64,000 bases of DNA from DATMRF01 sp035566435 (GCA_035566435.1 DATMRF010000044.1:71934-135933), one strand, 5' to 3'; counted from the stretch's first letter, positions 9,802-19,333 are shown. Translations and numbers: made by a program. The notes: a model not told the origin generated them from the letters alone.

Positions 9802-12800
9802 TTAGCGAATCGCGGCGCGAAAATGGATCCGCGTTCCGGCGCCCCGCTCCGTGTACACCTCGAGCACGCCGCCCACCGCCTCGGCGCGCTGCCGCAGATT
9901 CCGCAGCCCCTGCCCGCCATTGTGCCGTCCCGCATCAAACCCGCAACCGTCGTCGCTGATCATCAGTTCGATGCGCCCGGATTCCACCAGGACTTGGATT
10001 TGAATCTGTTGCGCTTCGGAATGACGCGCCGCGTTATGCAACGATTCCTTGTAAATAGCCATCACATTGCGGCGAAATTCCAGGCTCAGGCGGGTTTTGG
10101 GGACTTGCTCGGGCGCGGAAAAGCTGACCGCGAAGCCATTGGCCAGGCGCCCCGAGGTTTCCTTCATCCGAACAATCATTTCGTCGAGAAGGTCGAAATC
10201 GGGGTTGATAAACCAGCTGATTTCGCGAATGGCGTGAGCGGTTTCCCGCGCCAGGCGATGAATGTCCCCCACCTGTTCCCGTTCGCCGGCAGATAAGTTG
10301 GGGCTGAGGGTAAGCAGGTCGGAATTCAACACCATGGCTCCCAAATTGCCGCCCACCTCGTCGTGCAAATCCGCGGCAATCCGCGCCCGTAATCGGCCGA
10401 CCTTCGCCAATTGAGCCATACGGAACCGATAGGCGGCGTACAGCGCCAATGCCACGGCACCGAGGATGGCCAGCTTGAACGCGGCTGTCTGCCAATAGAA
10501 GGGCAACTGCACAATCGCCAACTCCGCGCCGGTCTCGTTCCAAATTCCATTGTTGTTACAAGCTCTCACATGGAAGGTGTATCGGCCCGGCGGCAGGCGC
10601 TGGTAAAGGGCTTTCCTCTCGTGCGTCTGGACCCACTTGGACTCCAAACCTTCCATGCGGTAACGAAATTGAACATTTTCCGGCGCCGTGAAACTCAACC
10701 CCGTAAACTCCAATTGAATCGGGTCGGCTCCAGCCCGCGCGGTAATCCGGGAGGGAGACTTTTCAGAACAGGTTAGCCAAGGTTCTCCGCGGTTGCGCTC
10801 CTCGGGACGCGCCCTGGTCAAATCGATTTGGCAATTCCCTGACTCGACGCTCTCAATCACCACCGGCGGGGGCAGAGGATTGACTGGAATCTGATTCGGA
10901 TCGAAGCAAATCAGGCCGCTAGTCGTTGCAAACCAAATGCGCCCGTCTCTAGTTCGGGTCACCGAGGGTTGGATTCCGACGACCGTTTCCGAACTCTGCA
11001 AACCGGCGCTGCGGCCAAACTCAACCACCGAAACAGGGTGTGTCGGCTCTTTGGCGGCCGCATTCAGCTCCGAGAGCTTCAGGCGAAAAATTCCACGGGT
11101 GGAACCAAGCCAGAGATATCCTGAGAGATCCGTTTGAATTCCGCAAATCGTGCGCGGCAGCTCGCGGATTGCATTCCTGAAGAAGACAAACCTTTGGCCG
11201 TCGAAACGAGCCAGCCCAGCCCCCGAGGTTCCAATCCAAACCTGGCCATCGGAATCGATGTGCAGGCTATAAATCGCTTCTGACTCAAGCCCCTCCTGGC
11301 TGCCAAAGCGCCGCCAGGTCCTGGTCTGTTTGTCCCTGACGAAAAGGCCGCGTCCGTTGCTGCCGGCATATAGCGTCCCGTCCTTCGCTTCAACCAGGGT
11401 GCGCACGTCGGCTGGAGAACTCACCGGCAGCGCTGCCGCCGTGGTATTTGTTCCATCGAAAGAGAACAGCCCGGCGCTGTTGCCAAACCACAGCAACCCT
11501 TTCGAGTCCTGGAATAGAAAAGTAAACTGCGGTGCAACCCAACGGTCGTTCGGGACCGCTGTGACTCGGGTCCTCCCCTCGGTGGTAAAGAGATAAAGCC
11601 CATCACTGTAGGTGGCCAGCCACGTCTCTCCGGGCCCACGCGGAGCCGCCATCCACGCGAACGCGTTTTGCCATTTTTTCGGGAGGGCCGTGATGGCGTC
11701 CCCGGAAAAAACGTTAATGCCGCGACAAGTGCAGACCCAGGCGTCGCCGTCCGCAGTTTCCGAAACTGAACGGACAACGTCATTTAACAACCCGTCCTGC
11801 ATTGAAAACCTGCGCATGGGTGCGGGTTGTACCTGGAGCAGTCCCTGGGCTGCCATGGCGATCCACAGGTTGTTTTCCCGATCGAGCATTGCAGAGGGAA
11901 CCCAGGTGCTGTCCTGGCCCGGAAGAGCGCTGACCCGTTGGCACACGCTGTCCCCTGGTTCGCTTCGAAAGACCCGCCCGTGGTAGCCGACAATCCAAAC
12001 CGTGCCTTTGTCCTCTCCAAGCACTTCGGGAAAAACGACATCGTCCGGTGTGTTGATGACCCGTGTGACTGAGCGCCCGTTAAAATAATATAAGAAATCC
12101 TGAGTCAGAAGCCAGACCCCCTCTTTCTGCGGATAGATCCGCCTGATCGATTCCTTTTCGGGCAACGACAGGTCCACCTGCTCCCAGCTCCCTGTGGGCG
12201 CGGTGGCCCGGCACAAACCGCGTCCATCCACTTCATAAATCTGGTCGTCGCCAACAATCCAGAAACCGGAAAGCAGGCCTGTTATCCCACCTTTGCCTGC
12301 ATGACCGAGCGGCGACCAGCAGATCCCGGATTTTGCGAGGCTGGACGTCCACAAATGCCCCGCCTCGTCTTCTTCAATGATCACGTGCCCCAGCGACCGC
12401 GTGGAGCCACATTGCTTAAACCTGCCGTTCCGATAGAGCACCACATCCTCGAATTCCGTTTGGATGATCAGCGAGCCTGATCGGGTCAGATGCAAATGGG
12501 ACAACCGGCCGGTAGGCAATTCCGGGGTGTTCGATGGATCGAACGTCACGAACCGCACGCCATCGAACCGGGCCAGGCCGTTAAAGGTCGCGCACCAAAT
12601 ATACCCGTCCGGCGTTTGCGCCATGGACATGACCGTGCCCTCGGGCAGACCGGAATCCGTACGGTACCAACGGAAATTGTAGCTGCGCGATTCGGCCGCC
12701 GCGAGCGCGTCGAGGTTGGCGCCAAGCGCCACCAGCAAAAGGAGCCAAAGCTTGCCCCGCCCCTGGAACGAGTGCGTTGTTTTCCCTCGCCCGTCAGGTC

Positions 12801-12957
12801 GTGCAGATTCTCGCTTTTGAGCGTTTGTATACGTGGGCTCGACGACTAAGATAGCATAAATTGCTCCTCCAGGGGCAGGTAGAACCCAAAAAATCAGAGG
12901 AGCGGTAGCTTGACGTTGCAAGTCCCTCGCGGTCGATCTTGTAGAGAAAATGGCCAA
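9802..12957 (-). CDS. Propeller-type sensor histidine kinase
   Basis: A membrane sensor kinase. The N-terminal half consists of two-component-regulator propeller repeats (for example GYIWCATFNGLARFDG, GQVWIGTSGAGLARFDG, GYLWLGSTRGIFRL), followed by a Y_Y_Y-type domain (FRYRMEGLESKWV...PPGRYTFHVRACN). One transmembrane helix (FKLAILGAVALALYAAY) leads into a HisKA_3 box with the phospho-His in ADLHDEVGGNLG and an HATPase_c domain with NVMAIYKESLHNAARHS and DDGCGFD. It has no fused receiver or DNA-binding domain. The periplasmic propeller probably senses a polysaccharide or its fragments, as in related Bacteroidota systems (inference). The start is unclear: a good signal peptide (GKLWLLLLVALG) begins about 65 residues in, and the only in-frame starts upstream are TTG codons at 12957 and 12921. 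Confidence 0.9.
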   Translation of the reverse strand: MAIFSTRSTARDLQRQATAPLIFWVLPAPGGAIYAILVVEPTYTNAQKRESARPDGRGKTTHSFQGRGKLWLLLLVALGANLDALAAAESRSYNFRWYRTDSGLPEGTVMSMAQTPDGYIWCATFNGLARFDGVRFVTFDPSNTPELPTGRLSHLHLTRSGSLIIQTEFEDVVLYRNGRFKQCGSTRSLGHVIIEEDEAGHLWTSSLAKSGICWSPLGHAGKGGITGLLSGFWIVGDDQIYEVDGRGLCRATAPTGSWEQVDLSLPEKESIRRIYPQKEGVWLLTQDFLYYFNGRSVTRVINTPDDVVFPEVLGEDKGTVWIVGYHGRVFRSEPGDSVCQRVSALPGQDSTWVPSAMLDRENNLWIAMAAQGLLQVQPAPMRRFSMQDGLLNDVVRSVSETADGDAWVCTCRGINVFSGDAITALPKKWQNAFAWMAAPRGPGETWLATYSDGLYLFTTEGRTRVTAVPNDRWVAPQFTFLFQDSKGLLWFGNSAGLFSFDGTNTTAAALPVSSPADVRTLVEAKDGTLYAGSNGRGLFVRDKQTRTWRRFGSQEGLESEAIYSLHIDSDGQVWIGTSGAGLARFDGQRFVFFRNAIRELPRTICGIQTDLSGYLWLGSTRGIFRLKLSELNAAAKEPTHPVSVVEFGRSAGLQSSETVVGIQPSVTRTRDGRIWFATTSGLICFDPNQIPVNPLPPPVVIESVESGNCQIDLTRARPEERNRGEPWLTCSEKSPSRITARAGADPIQLEFTGLSFTAPENVQFRYRMEGLESKWVQTHERKALYQRLPPGRYTFHVRACNNNGIWNETGAELAIVQLPFYWQTAAFKLAILGAVALALYAAYRFRMAQLAKVGRLRARIAADLHDEVGGNLGAMVLNSDLLTLSPNLSAGEREQVGDIHRLARETAHAIREISWFINPDFDLLDEMIVRMKETSGRLANGFAVSFSAPEQVPKTRLSLEFRRNVMAIYKESLHNAARHSEAQQIQIQVLVESGRIELMISDDGCGFDAGRHNGGQGLRNLRQRAEAVGGVLEVYTERGAGTRIHFRAAIR

Positions 12958-12965
12958 GCTGGCGA

Positions 12966-13508
12966 ATGCCCAAGTCGATCCAGCCCGACTTGACTCCCAA
13001 GGGATCGCATGTTGGCAGCTCTCTTGAAATTGTCAAATTCATGAGGAGACTCATCTTTCTTGTTGCGAACCTGGCGGGAAGCCATCTCAGCTATCAACTC
13101 CAAAACCTGTTTGTGGGCGAAAGCAAACGCGCTGAGCATCGAAAGTTGTTCGATGCCCTGGCGGCGCTGCAAGTTCGAGAGGAACTGCAATCGCTTAAAG
13201 GGCCGATCATGAAGCTCGGGCAGATGCTGAGCATGCAATCGCACGTCCTGCCGGAAGAGGTGGTGCATGAATTAACTAATCTGCAGATGCGGGCGCCGGC
13301 GATGCATCCGGCATTGGCGCGCGCCCGATTCAAGGGCGCCTATGGGAAATTTCCAGAGGAGGCCTTCCAGGAATTTGCGGCGGAACCCTTCGCGGCGGCG
13401 GCGTTGCGACAGGTGCACCGGGCCGTTACCAGGGCCGGGGAACAAGTGGCGGTGAAGATACAGTACCCACGGCAAAATTTCCCGCCTGAATCCGTCCATA
13501 TATTCTAA
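12966..13508 (+). pseudogene. AarF/UbiB (ABC1) kinase-like N-terminal fragment
   Basis: The 180-codon frame contains the hallmark N-terminal part of the AarF/ABC1/UbiB atypical kinase family: LKGPIMKLGQMLSMQ (the KxGQ motif), LPEEVVHELTNLQMRAPAM, then an ala-rich loop reading AAALRQVHRAV where the family usually has AASLGQVHRA, and VAVKIQYP with the ATP-anchoring Lys. Similarity stops immediately after VAVKIQYP, where an unrelated tail leads to a stop. The catalytic loop and the whole C-terminal lobe are absent, and I see no continuation in the following 600 bp. Family members are normally about 430-550 aa. I read this as a decayed gene. It is divergent from the kinase at 12957 with almost no spacer, which also suggests loss of its own promoter. 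Confidence 0.75.
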
Positions 13509-13840
13509 TTTTGGCAAGACTTATGCTGCTTCTTATGCCATGAAGTAAAACTGAAAGGAGGCCCGAAGCCAAAAAAACAACCGAGTCGTCAGCCATACCT
13601 CCACAGTTGGAGCCGTCAGGCGCTCAGGCATCGGTGGGTCCGCCGCTCCGCGCCCCAGTGCGTCCTAACCCACGCACTCAGGCCAAGGGCGTCCCTCACC
13701 ATTCTGCCCATCCGCCGCGCTCCACTCGCCCTCGGGCTATTGCCCATCGGCGATTGGCGATTTGGGTCAACTCACCATCCACCAATCCATCAATCCACCA
13801 ATCCAGCGCCCCATCACCCCAACACCCCATCACTCCACGA

Positions 13841-13870
13841 GTTCATCCGAGTTCATCCGAGTTCATCCGA
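13841..13870. repeat. 10-bp tandem repeat GTTCATCCGA x3
   Basis: Three exact copies of GTTCATCCGA stand in a row, followed by a partial fourth (GTT). The 10-bp period is one of several short-period arrays in this window. Confidence 0.9.
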
Positions 13871-14021
13871 GTTAAAAAACAAAAAAACCGCTAAGATAAG
13901 CAGTTCACTCATCTTTAACCGGCTACTGACTCACATGCTTTTCGCCACGTCTCGAGTGAGGCGTAGCGCCGTTCTTTGACAATTTAATCTAACAAGGCCT
14001 GCCGAGCTCGGACCCCGAGGA

Positions 14022-14048
14022 GGGGCCGGAGCCCCCCGCTCCGGCCCC
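14022..14048. other. Strong GC hairpin
   Basis: GGGGCCGGAGC and GCTCCGGCCCC form a perfect 11-bp stem with a C5 loop. There is no T tract after it, so an intrinsic terminator is unlikely. It may structure the 5' leader of the degraded leucine-rich-repeat gene that follows. Confidence 0.6.
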
Positions 14049-14106
14049 CCTTGGCTGGCAAACCCAGAGAAAGTCTCCTGACATTTCCTGACTGAAAAAC
14101 TGCGTT

Positions 14107-14646
14107 TTGGTTCGTTGTGACCGCGCGAGCGAAATTCTGGGAAATGCGGAAGCGCTAATAATTCAACTACTTACGCGAAGATGCGTCAATGTGCGGGAGC
14201 GGGAAATGGCTTCGAGCCCCGCCGCTCCCGCCACTTTTTGCAGCCTTTTTTCACATTTTTCTGCACTGCATGACAAGTGCATGACAGAATATTGCTCCGG
14301 CCTGGCCACCATCACGATGCCGAATAGCCTCACCAACTTTGGCACATCCGTGTTCCGGGGCTGCGCCAGCCTGACCAGCGTCACGACCCCCAACAGCGTC
14401 ACCAACATCGCGAACTTTGCGTTATATGGCTGCACTGGACTGACCGGGGTGTGTTTACCCCCGGTACCGGTTCATGATGCCAGTGTAACACAATACCGAA
14501 CCCAGACATGCTGCCATGCTTCGCACGGCTATGGATGGAGGGAAGGAGGCGGTGAAGGCGGCGAAAGCGAGAATGGGGTGAACTCCCCATGGACAAAAAC
14601 CAGCTCACGACGGACGATCAAGTTAAGCGACAAAATGAGCAGCTAG
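14107..14646 (+). pseudogene. Remnant of a BspA-type leucine-rich-repeat (LRR_5) protein
   Basis: Only a central part of this open frame is recognisable: CSGLATITMPNSLTNFG, then FRGCASLTSVTTPNSVTNI and FALYGCTGLTGVCLP. This is the 23-residue LRR_5/BspA repeat (F..C..L..I.IP.SVT.I). The repeats run from about 14290 to 14455. The sequence before and after does not look like protein; the tail is Gly/Ser-rich read-through. Intact family members are secreted proteins with a signal peptide and many more repeats. I interpret it as two to three surviving repeats of a decayed gene. The start codon is not meaningful. Confidence 0.6.
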
Positions 14647-14654
14647 TAGACTAG
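14589..14654 (+). CDS. Possible 21-aa leader ORF
   Basis: An ATG opens a 21-codon hydrophilic frame (MDKNQLTTDDQVKRQNEQLV plus D) that stops at TAG one base before the ATG of the next small gene. Such near-overlap would allow translational coupling. No ribosome-binding site is obvious, and there is no similarity I recognise; chance is possible. Confidence 0.25.
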   Translation: MDKNQLTTDDQVKRQNEQLVD

Positions 14655-14655
14655 A

Positions 14656-14895
14656 ATGAGCCTCCGTATCTGCGTGTGTTGTGGCGAGCCAATAGCCGAG
14701 AAGGGCGATGCTCTTTTCCGCGACCCTAACATTTGCGCCTCTTGTTTAAGCCTGGCAGATGGAATGCCCGACTCCGCCCCGTCCCGCTCCGCCGATTTCG
14801 ATGCCAAAATGCCGCTGGAAGCGGACTTTCCCCAAGTCACCGCCGAAGCGATGCTGTGGGAGCACATGCGGAAGGTGGCCACCATGAGCCAGTGA
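14656..14895 (+). CDS. Small cysteine-rich protein, zinc-ribbon-like
   Basis: A 79-aa protein with two cysteine pairs near its N-terminus, CVCCGEP and CASC about 20 residues later, a spacing compatible with one zinc ion in a small ribbon. The rest is acidic with a short helical segment (VTAEAMLWEHMRKVATM). I do not recognise the family and assign no function. It sits between two gene remnants but its composition is protein-like and its frame is intact, so I consider it real with moderate confidence. A stop of a 21-codon ORF lies one base upstream. Confidence 0.5.
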   Translation: MSLRICVCCGEPIAEKGDALFRDPNICASCLSLADGMPDSAPSRSADFDAKMPLEADFPQVTAEAMLWEHMRKVATMSQ

Positions 14896-15076
14896 GGCCC
14901 TCTTTTTCGACCTGACTGTCCCCACACCCCCACCCTCCGACGGGGTCCGCGGTCAGGTCGGATTATGATTCGAGTCTGCGCCCGCGGCACATAGAGCTTG
15001 GGATTTCAGCAGCGTCATCGGCCTCCCGGATTGGATGACAACCATCTTTATCAGCTAAAGGCCCCTACTGCTCCTG

Positions 15077-15364
15077 GTGGTTTTGCTCCCCTGCGGTTTG
15101 GTCCCGCGCGCCGATGCGGCTGAGCGGCCACTTTACGAGGCAGAGTTGATTTTTCCCCTGGAGACCTGGCACAACCACGCCTCGTGCATCGTCGTGGCGC
15201 CTGATGGCGATCTACTCGTTTGCTGGTTCCACGGCTCCGGTGAGCGCACGGCCGACGACGTCAAAATCGAGAGTGCCCGGCTTCGGCGAGGGAACGGGCC
15301 AGAGGGAAAGGTGCAGGGGAGAGCTTGCGGGAGCAGGGCAACCTACCAGCAAAAGAACCGGTAG
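15077..15364 (+). pseudogene. N-terminal fragment of a BNR/sialidase-like protein
   Basis: From a GTG, the frame has a short hydrophobic stretch (VLLPCGLVP) and then EAELIFPLETWHNHASCIVV, PDGDLLVCWFHGSGERTADD and KIESARLR. This is the characteristic start of the secreted exo-alpha-sialidase-like BNR-repeat proteins common in Planctomycetota and Verrucomicrobiota, in which GERTADDV.I.GARL opens the first propeller blade. Similarity ends near 15290, after about 70 residues, in a family whose members run near 350-400 aa; the remaining frame overlaps the 3' end of the convergent GH2-like gene. The rest of the gene is missing, so this is a truncated remnant, perhaps deleted when the GH2 gene arrived (inference). 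Confidence 0.7.
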
Positions 15365-18300
15365 GGATCGTCCCATTCCTGCGGCGTGTCCAGGTAAAGG
15401 CCGTCCAGCCAGCGGGCGTCGCTGTGCCGAGCCGGAAGCTGGAAGCGCTCGATGAGCGGCGTCGAACCGGCCGCCCCCATGTTTGCCAAGAGTCGCGTGA
15501 GCAGGAAAGAGACCCGACGATAGGTCCGCCGCAGATTGCTTTGCTCATCGGAGGCGAACCACCAGGGCGCGAGCTGGCAAAATATGATATTGGCATTCGT
15601 TGCCTGAGCCAGCACGCCATTGCCGATGACGGTGGCCCAGGAAGAAACTAGCGGCAGCACACGCGGGTCGCGGTTGTGCACGTCGGCAGGGCTGACGCCC
15701 GCCAGAAGCGAGTTCTGGCCGAACGGTTCAAAGAAAGTTCCGATGTGCTCCGCCTTCCGCATTCCGACCTTGAGTGGCAAAAACGCGTTCGCCTCTTCCT
15801 CACCGAGTCCGAGGACCAGAATATTCCCACCCGCCTTGGCGAACTCGGCAACTGCCGACGAGTGCGGGGCCAACTGTTGTTGGCCACCAGGGCCAACGAC
15901 GAGAACATCGGCTCCTGACAGCTTGCCGGCCACGTAAGGGCGGGGCGAGAGGCCTGCCTGGTCCAGATGTTGTTGGCCTGAGGCCTCGCCCACATAAACA
16001 ATCTGACGGCGCGGCAGCGGCTTCCAATTGGCGACGTAGCGCAGAAGGTTCTTCGCCAGGGTCTCCGCCGCGGGATCGCTTTCCGTGCGTCCAGTCACAT
16101 CCAGCTGGCAAAACAGCACCAGGCCTTTGCCTTCGCGGTATTCCAGCAGAGGACTGAACTGCTGGCCGAAGCCGCCGTCAAGGAGCGGCAGGAAATCGCC
16201 TCGAGCGGGCTTCTCGATGAGGACTGAGGCGACATTTCCGCGGTTCCCGGCGCGCCAAAGCCGCGTCACCGGGAGGCCGCACCATTTGACCTCGGGCGCA
16301 TGCCGTTGACCGACCTCGTAATTCAGCTTTGGCGGAAGCAGGGTGGCCTCGCCGCGCCAGTTCCGCAGGTGGTCCTCCGCGAGCTCCGCGAGCAGCGGAT
16401 GGTCAGGCACCCGTTTAAACACGCAACGCAACCCGTATTCCTCGACGCGGAAGCCAAACCGCTGTTCGAGTACTTCCGACGTTTGCTCGAACAGCAGCAC
16501 CTTCAAGCCATCGCGCACGCGGCGCGCGTCCGGCGCTGGCAATCCCGGCCCCAACGCGCCCTTGCCTACGAGCAGAACGTCGTAGGGTGACAGGTCGGCT
16601 GCCGCATCTACAGGCGTGCAGTCAACACCCAGACTCTTAACCAGCTTGCCGGTTTCTCCCTTCGGGTCGAACAGCGCGATTTTGACCTTGGCGTGAACAG
16701 GTTCCGGACGAGGCAGGACGTCCACGACAAAAGTGTCCCGCTGGATTTCGCCGTTGCTGAAGTTCACCGTTGCGGTGATTTCGTAATGGCCGGGTTTGGT
16801 TTGAGCCGGGAGCCCGAACGTCAGCGGCAGGCGCGCCTGCCGGCCGGTTTCGACCGTGACTTGCTTCTGCCCGGAAATGGGTTTCGGCAGCGCGAACGAC
16901 CAACTGCAATCCGCCGTGGTTGTCTGCCTCGAGTTATTAATCACGATGAGCTGCTTCTCGATGGTATCACTGGGGTAGAAATTGTGGTCCTTGCTGGTAA
17001 AGGCCGCCGGCTTGCCGCCTAGGTAAGCGAGCAAAGGCAGATTGTTGCGATAGAGGGCCTGCGCCGCTGCCGTGGGAATCCAGTCTGCCCGTTCGTAAGA
17101 CGTATTCATGCACGCCATTTGGTCGTCCACGTAATCCGGGCTCAGGCCGGGGCGCTGCAGCGAGTCCCAATCCACCTTGAATTCCTCGCGCGAGCGGTTA
17201 GCTCCCTCGCGCAATTTCCAGAAGATCTCGTGGTCCCACGGGCAAAACGCCGACACACCCCACGTGCGAAACGCACGCAGGTTGTCGGTCAGATACATCG
17301 CGAAGATCGCGTTGCGTTGTTCGAAGTCGGGTGAGCCGACCGCGTTTCGCGGGTAATCCCAGCGGTTCCAAAGCTTGCCCGCGTGCAATTGCCGGGCTTC
17401 CCAGCGAAGGCATTCCTTTTCCAGCTCGGTAAGCTGGTAGGCCGGGTCGCCCAGGAACTGCGCGTTCCACTCCGCGAGGCAGAGTTCCCACGGCACTTTC
17501 GCGCTGCCGAAGGTGCGCACTCCCCGGTACCAGCCGCGATACATCATCCAATCCCAGGAAATGGGCACGCCGTATTCGCATAGGAACAACGGCTTAACCC
17601 CGACGGTTGCCCAATGTTCGAACCAATCGGACATTTCCTGAATGGGCGCGAAGTTGGCGTAGAAATTCGCCGTGTGCATCGAGCTTAGGTTCCCCGATGA
17701 GTGATGGTAGATGATGCGGCTCGGGTCCAACCGTTTCACGATAGCTTCGGCCCGCAACGCCAGCTTCACGTTGTTCCCTGACCACTGGTTGCGCGCGTCG
17801 TGAACGCCGTCGATTTGGTCCGGATTCATTTCCTCTTCCGTGCCGGTGGCGTTGTGGCTCATCGAGTAGCACACCACCGACGGATGGTTCTGGGCCGCGC
17901 GCACATAGAATTCGGCATGGTGCGCGTAGCCGTTGCTCCGGTCCGCATCCGCGCCTTTCCATTCGTACTGCGAAAAGTGAGGTTGGGAGAAGGAAACCAG
18001 CGTGCCTTCGTCGTCGGCGGCCCGTAACACCTCGGCGAAACTCAGATGCGTCCCCGGCTCGCATCCATAGTTGTGGGTATAAACGAAGTTGATCCCGAAC
18101 CTCTTGAGGCGCTGGAGGCTTTCTCGCGTGCCCGCATACGTAGCCCAAGCCGCTCCAATTTCTGCGTTGTCGAGCGGCACGGCGCACAGGAAAATGCGGC
18201 TGCCGTTCAGGTAGAAATCCCGCCCTTCGATCCAGAACTCGCGGAATCCGAAGCGCTCCGGCAGAGCCGTGTCCAGCACCTGGCCAGCGCCATCCAGCAG

Positions 18301-19275
18301 CGAGAGGCTTACTTCATACATGTTTTGGGGCGTGTGAGTGTCCCAAAGTTTTTCCGGCTTCCAACCTGCGCCGAAGGAAAACCGGCTTTCTACCAGGTCG
18401 GCCCCTTTGAAGACTTTACTCGTGATTTCTTTAACTGTCCGGCCATGGTCGGTGACCTGGGCGCGCAGGGTGTATTGAGACGCTGTCTCCAAGCCGTGCA
18501 GCGCCGCCTGCAACGAGATCTCCCAATTGCGTACCGAGGTGCTCACCTTCACGTCTGTGATTCGAGCGCGCGCCGGCATGCCGACCAAATAAACATCGCC
18601 GCAAAGGCCGCGACGTTGGACCGTCCCCTGAACTTTTTTCGCACCGAAAGTATCACTGTAAGAGAGCATGACCCCCTTCAAAGGCATCGCGACGACGCTC
18701 AGGCTGAAGAGGTGCTTTTCGCCGGGGCGGCAAAGGGCAGTGACGTCCACCTCGCCTCCCGGGAACCGAATCTCGCCGGCCTTCTGGCCGTCCACCCAGA
18801 CGGCCGCAAAGGAGTTCAAGTATTCTGCGGAGAGCACGAGCCGCCGGCCGGTCCACTCCGAGGGGACGCTGACCTCGCGCTGATACCAGGCGGTTGTGAC
18901 CTCGCCCAATTTGACATCTTTCCACGCGGGATGCGCGTACAGCGTCTGGCAGTCCTTTTGCATGTAGTCGGTGACACCGGGCCAGCACCCGGGGACCTTG
19001 AAGTAGCCCCAGTTTCCGCTAGGCACACTCTCGGTGATGTCCCGGGCCGGTTGCCAGCGCCACAAGCCATTCAGACACACCCGCTCGCGCGTGGGAGTGG
19101 CCTCGCGGTAGGCCTGGTTCAGGTCCCAAACGGCCCGGACCCCCTGGGGCAACGGCGCGGCAGTTTGGTCCTGGCTCAAACCTGGATGGTTTACTGCCGA
19201 CAAGCTAAGGACCGTCAGAAAAAGCCGGACTGTAGCTGAGGTTTTCAAAGGTTCGCTCGTTACCTGCCGCAGCAT
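15343..19275 (-). CDS. Secreted glycoside hydrolase family 2-like protein
   Basis: A 1310-aa exported protein. The ATG at 19275 gives a signal peptide (LKTSATVRLFLTVLSLSAV); the frame is open further upstream but that would overlap the divergent regulator. The order is: jelly-roll N-domain (LNGLWRWQPARD, YQREVSVPSEWTGRRLVLSAE), Ig-like domain, TIM barrel (GINFVYTHNYGCEPG...NHPSVVCYSMSHNATG, then FLCEYGVPISWDW with the expected nucleophile Glu), and a C-terminal glutamine-amidotransferase-like region (from about IALFDPKGETGKLV). Members cleave beta-galactosides, glucuronides or mannosides in the periplasm or outside the cell. The usual Asn-Glu acid/base pair is replaced by HNAT, so either another residue serves or the enzyme is altered. 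Substrate cannot be told from sequence. Confidence 0.9.
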   Translation of the reverse strand: MLRQVTSEPLKTSATVRLFLTVLSLSAVNHPGLSQDQTAAPLPQGVRAVWDLNQAYREATPTRERVCLNGLWRWQPARDITESVPSGNWGYFKVPGCWPGVTDYMQKDCQTLYAHPAWKDVKLGEVTTAWYQREVSVPSEWTGRRLVLSAEYLNSFAAVWVDGQKAGEIRFPGGEVDVTALCRPGEKHLFSLSVVAMPLKGVMLSYSDTFGAKKVQGTVQRRGLCGDVYLVGMPARARITDVKVSTSVRNWEISLQAALHGLETASQYTLRAQVTDHGRTVKEITSKVFKGADLVESRFSFGAGWKPEKLWDTHTPQNMYEVSLSLLDGAGQVLDTALPERFGFREFWIEGRDFYLNGSRIFLCAVPLDNAEIGAAWATYAGTRESLQRLKRFGINFVYTHNYGCEPGTHLSFAEVLRAADDEGTLVSFSQPHFSQYEWKGADADRSNGYAHHAEFYVRAAQNHPSVVCYSMSHNATGTEEEMNPDQIDGVHDARNQWSGNNVKLALRAEAIVKRLDPSRIIYHHSSGNLSSMHTANFYANFAPIQEMSDWFEHWATVGVKPLFLCEYGVPISWDWMMYRGWYRGVRTFGSAKVPWELCLAEWNAQFLGDPAYQLTELEKECLRWEARQLHAGKLWNRWDYPRNAVGSPDFEQRNAIFAMYLTDNLRAFRTWGVSAFCPWDHEIFWKLREGANRSREEFKVDWDSLQRPGLSPDYVDDQMACMNTSYERADWIPTAAAQALYRNNLPLLAYLGGKPAAFTSKDHNFYPSDTIEKQLIVINNSRQTTTADCSWSFALPKPISGQKQVTVETGRQARLPLTFGLPAQTKPGHYEITATVNFSNGEIQRDTFVVDVLPRPEPVHAKVKIALFDPKGETGKLVKSLGVDCTPVDAAADLSPYDVLLVGKGALGPGLPAPDARRVRDGLKVLLFEQTSEVLEQRFGFRVEEYGLRCVFKRVPDHPLLAELAEDHLRNWRGEATLLPPKLNYEVGQRHAPEVKWCGLPVTRLWRAGNRGNVASVLIEKPARGDFLPLLDGGFGQQFSPLLEYREGKGLVLFCQLDVTGRTESDPAAETLAKNLLRYVANWKPLPRRQIVYVGEASGQQHLDQAGLSPRPYVAGKLSGADVLVVGPGGQQQLAPHSSAVAEFAKAGGNILVLGLGEEEANAFLPLKVGMRKAEHIGTFFEPFGQNSLLAGVSPADVHNRDPRVLPLVSSWATVIGNGVLAQATNANIIFCQLAPWWFASDEQSNLRRTYRRVSFLLTRLLANMGAAGSTPLIERFQLPARHSDARWLDGLYLDTPQEWDDPYRFFCW

Positions 19276-19333
19276 GGCAGCTGTGGGCGAAGCCGTCCAG
19301 AGGTTGGTGGGAGTCACAGGTGCGGATTTCACT

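Larger units (their letters stand above)
13509..14106. other. Non-coding stretch with tandem repeat and GC hairpin
   Basis: No gene is seen here. The stretch has low-complexity C-rich sequence around 13780-13840 (CCAATCCA words), a tandem GTTCATCCGA array, an AT-rich patch around 13975-13995 and a strong GC hairpin at 14022-14048. It lies between two gene remnants. Confidence 0.6.

Noticed and set aside
13841..13870. GTTCATCCGA x3 as a CRISPR array
   Set aside because: The copies are contiguous without spacers and only 10 bp long.
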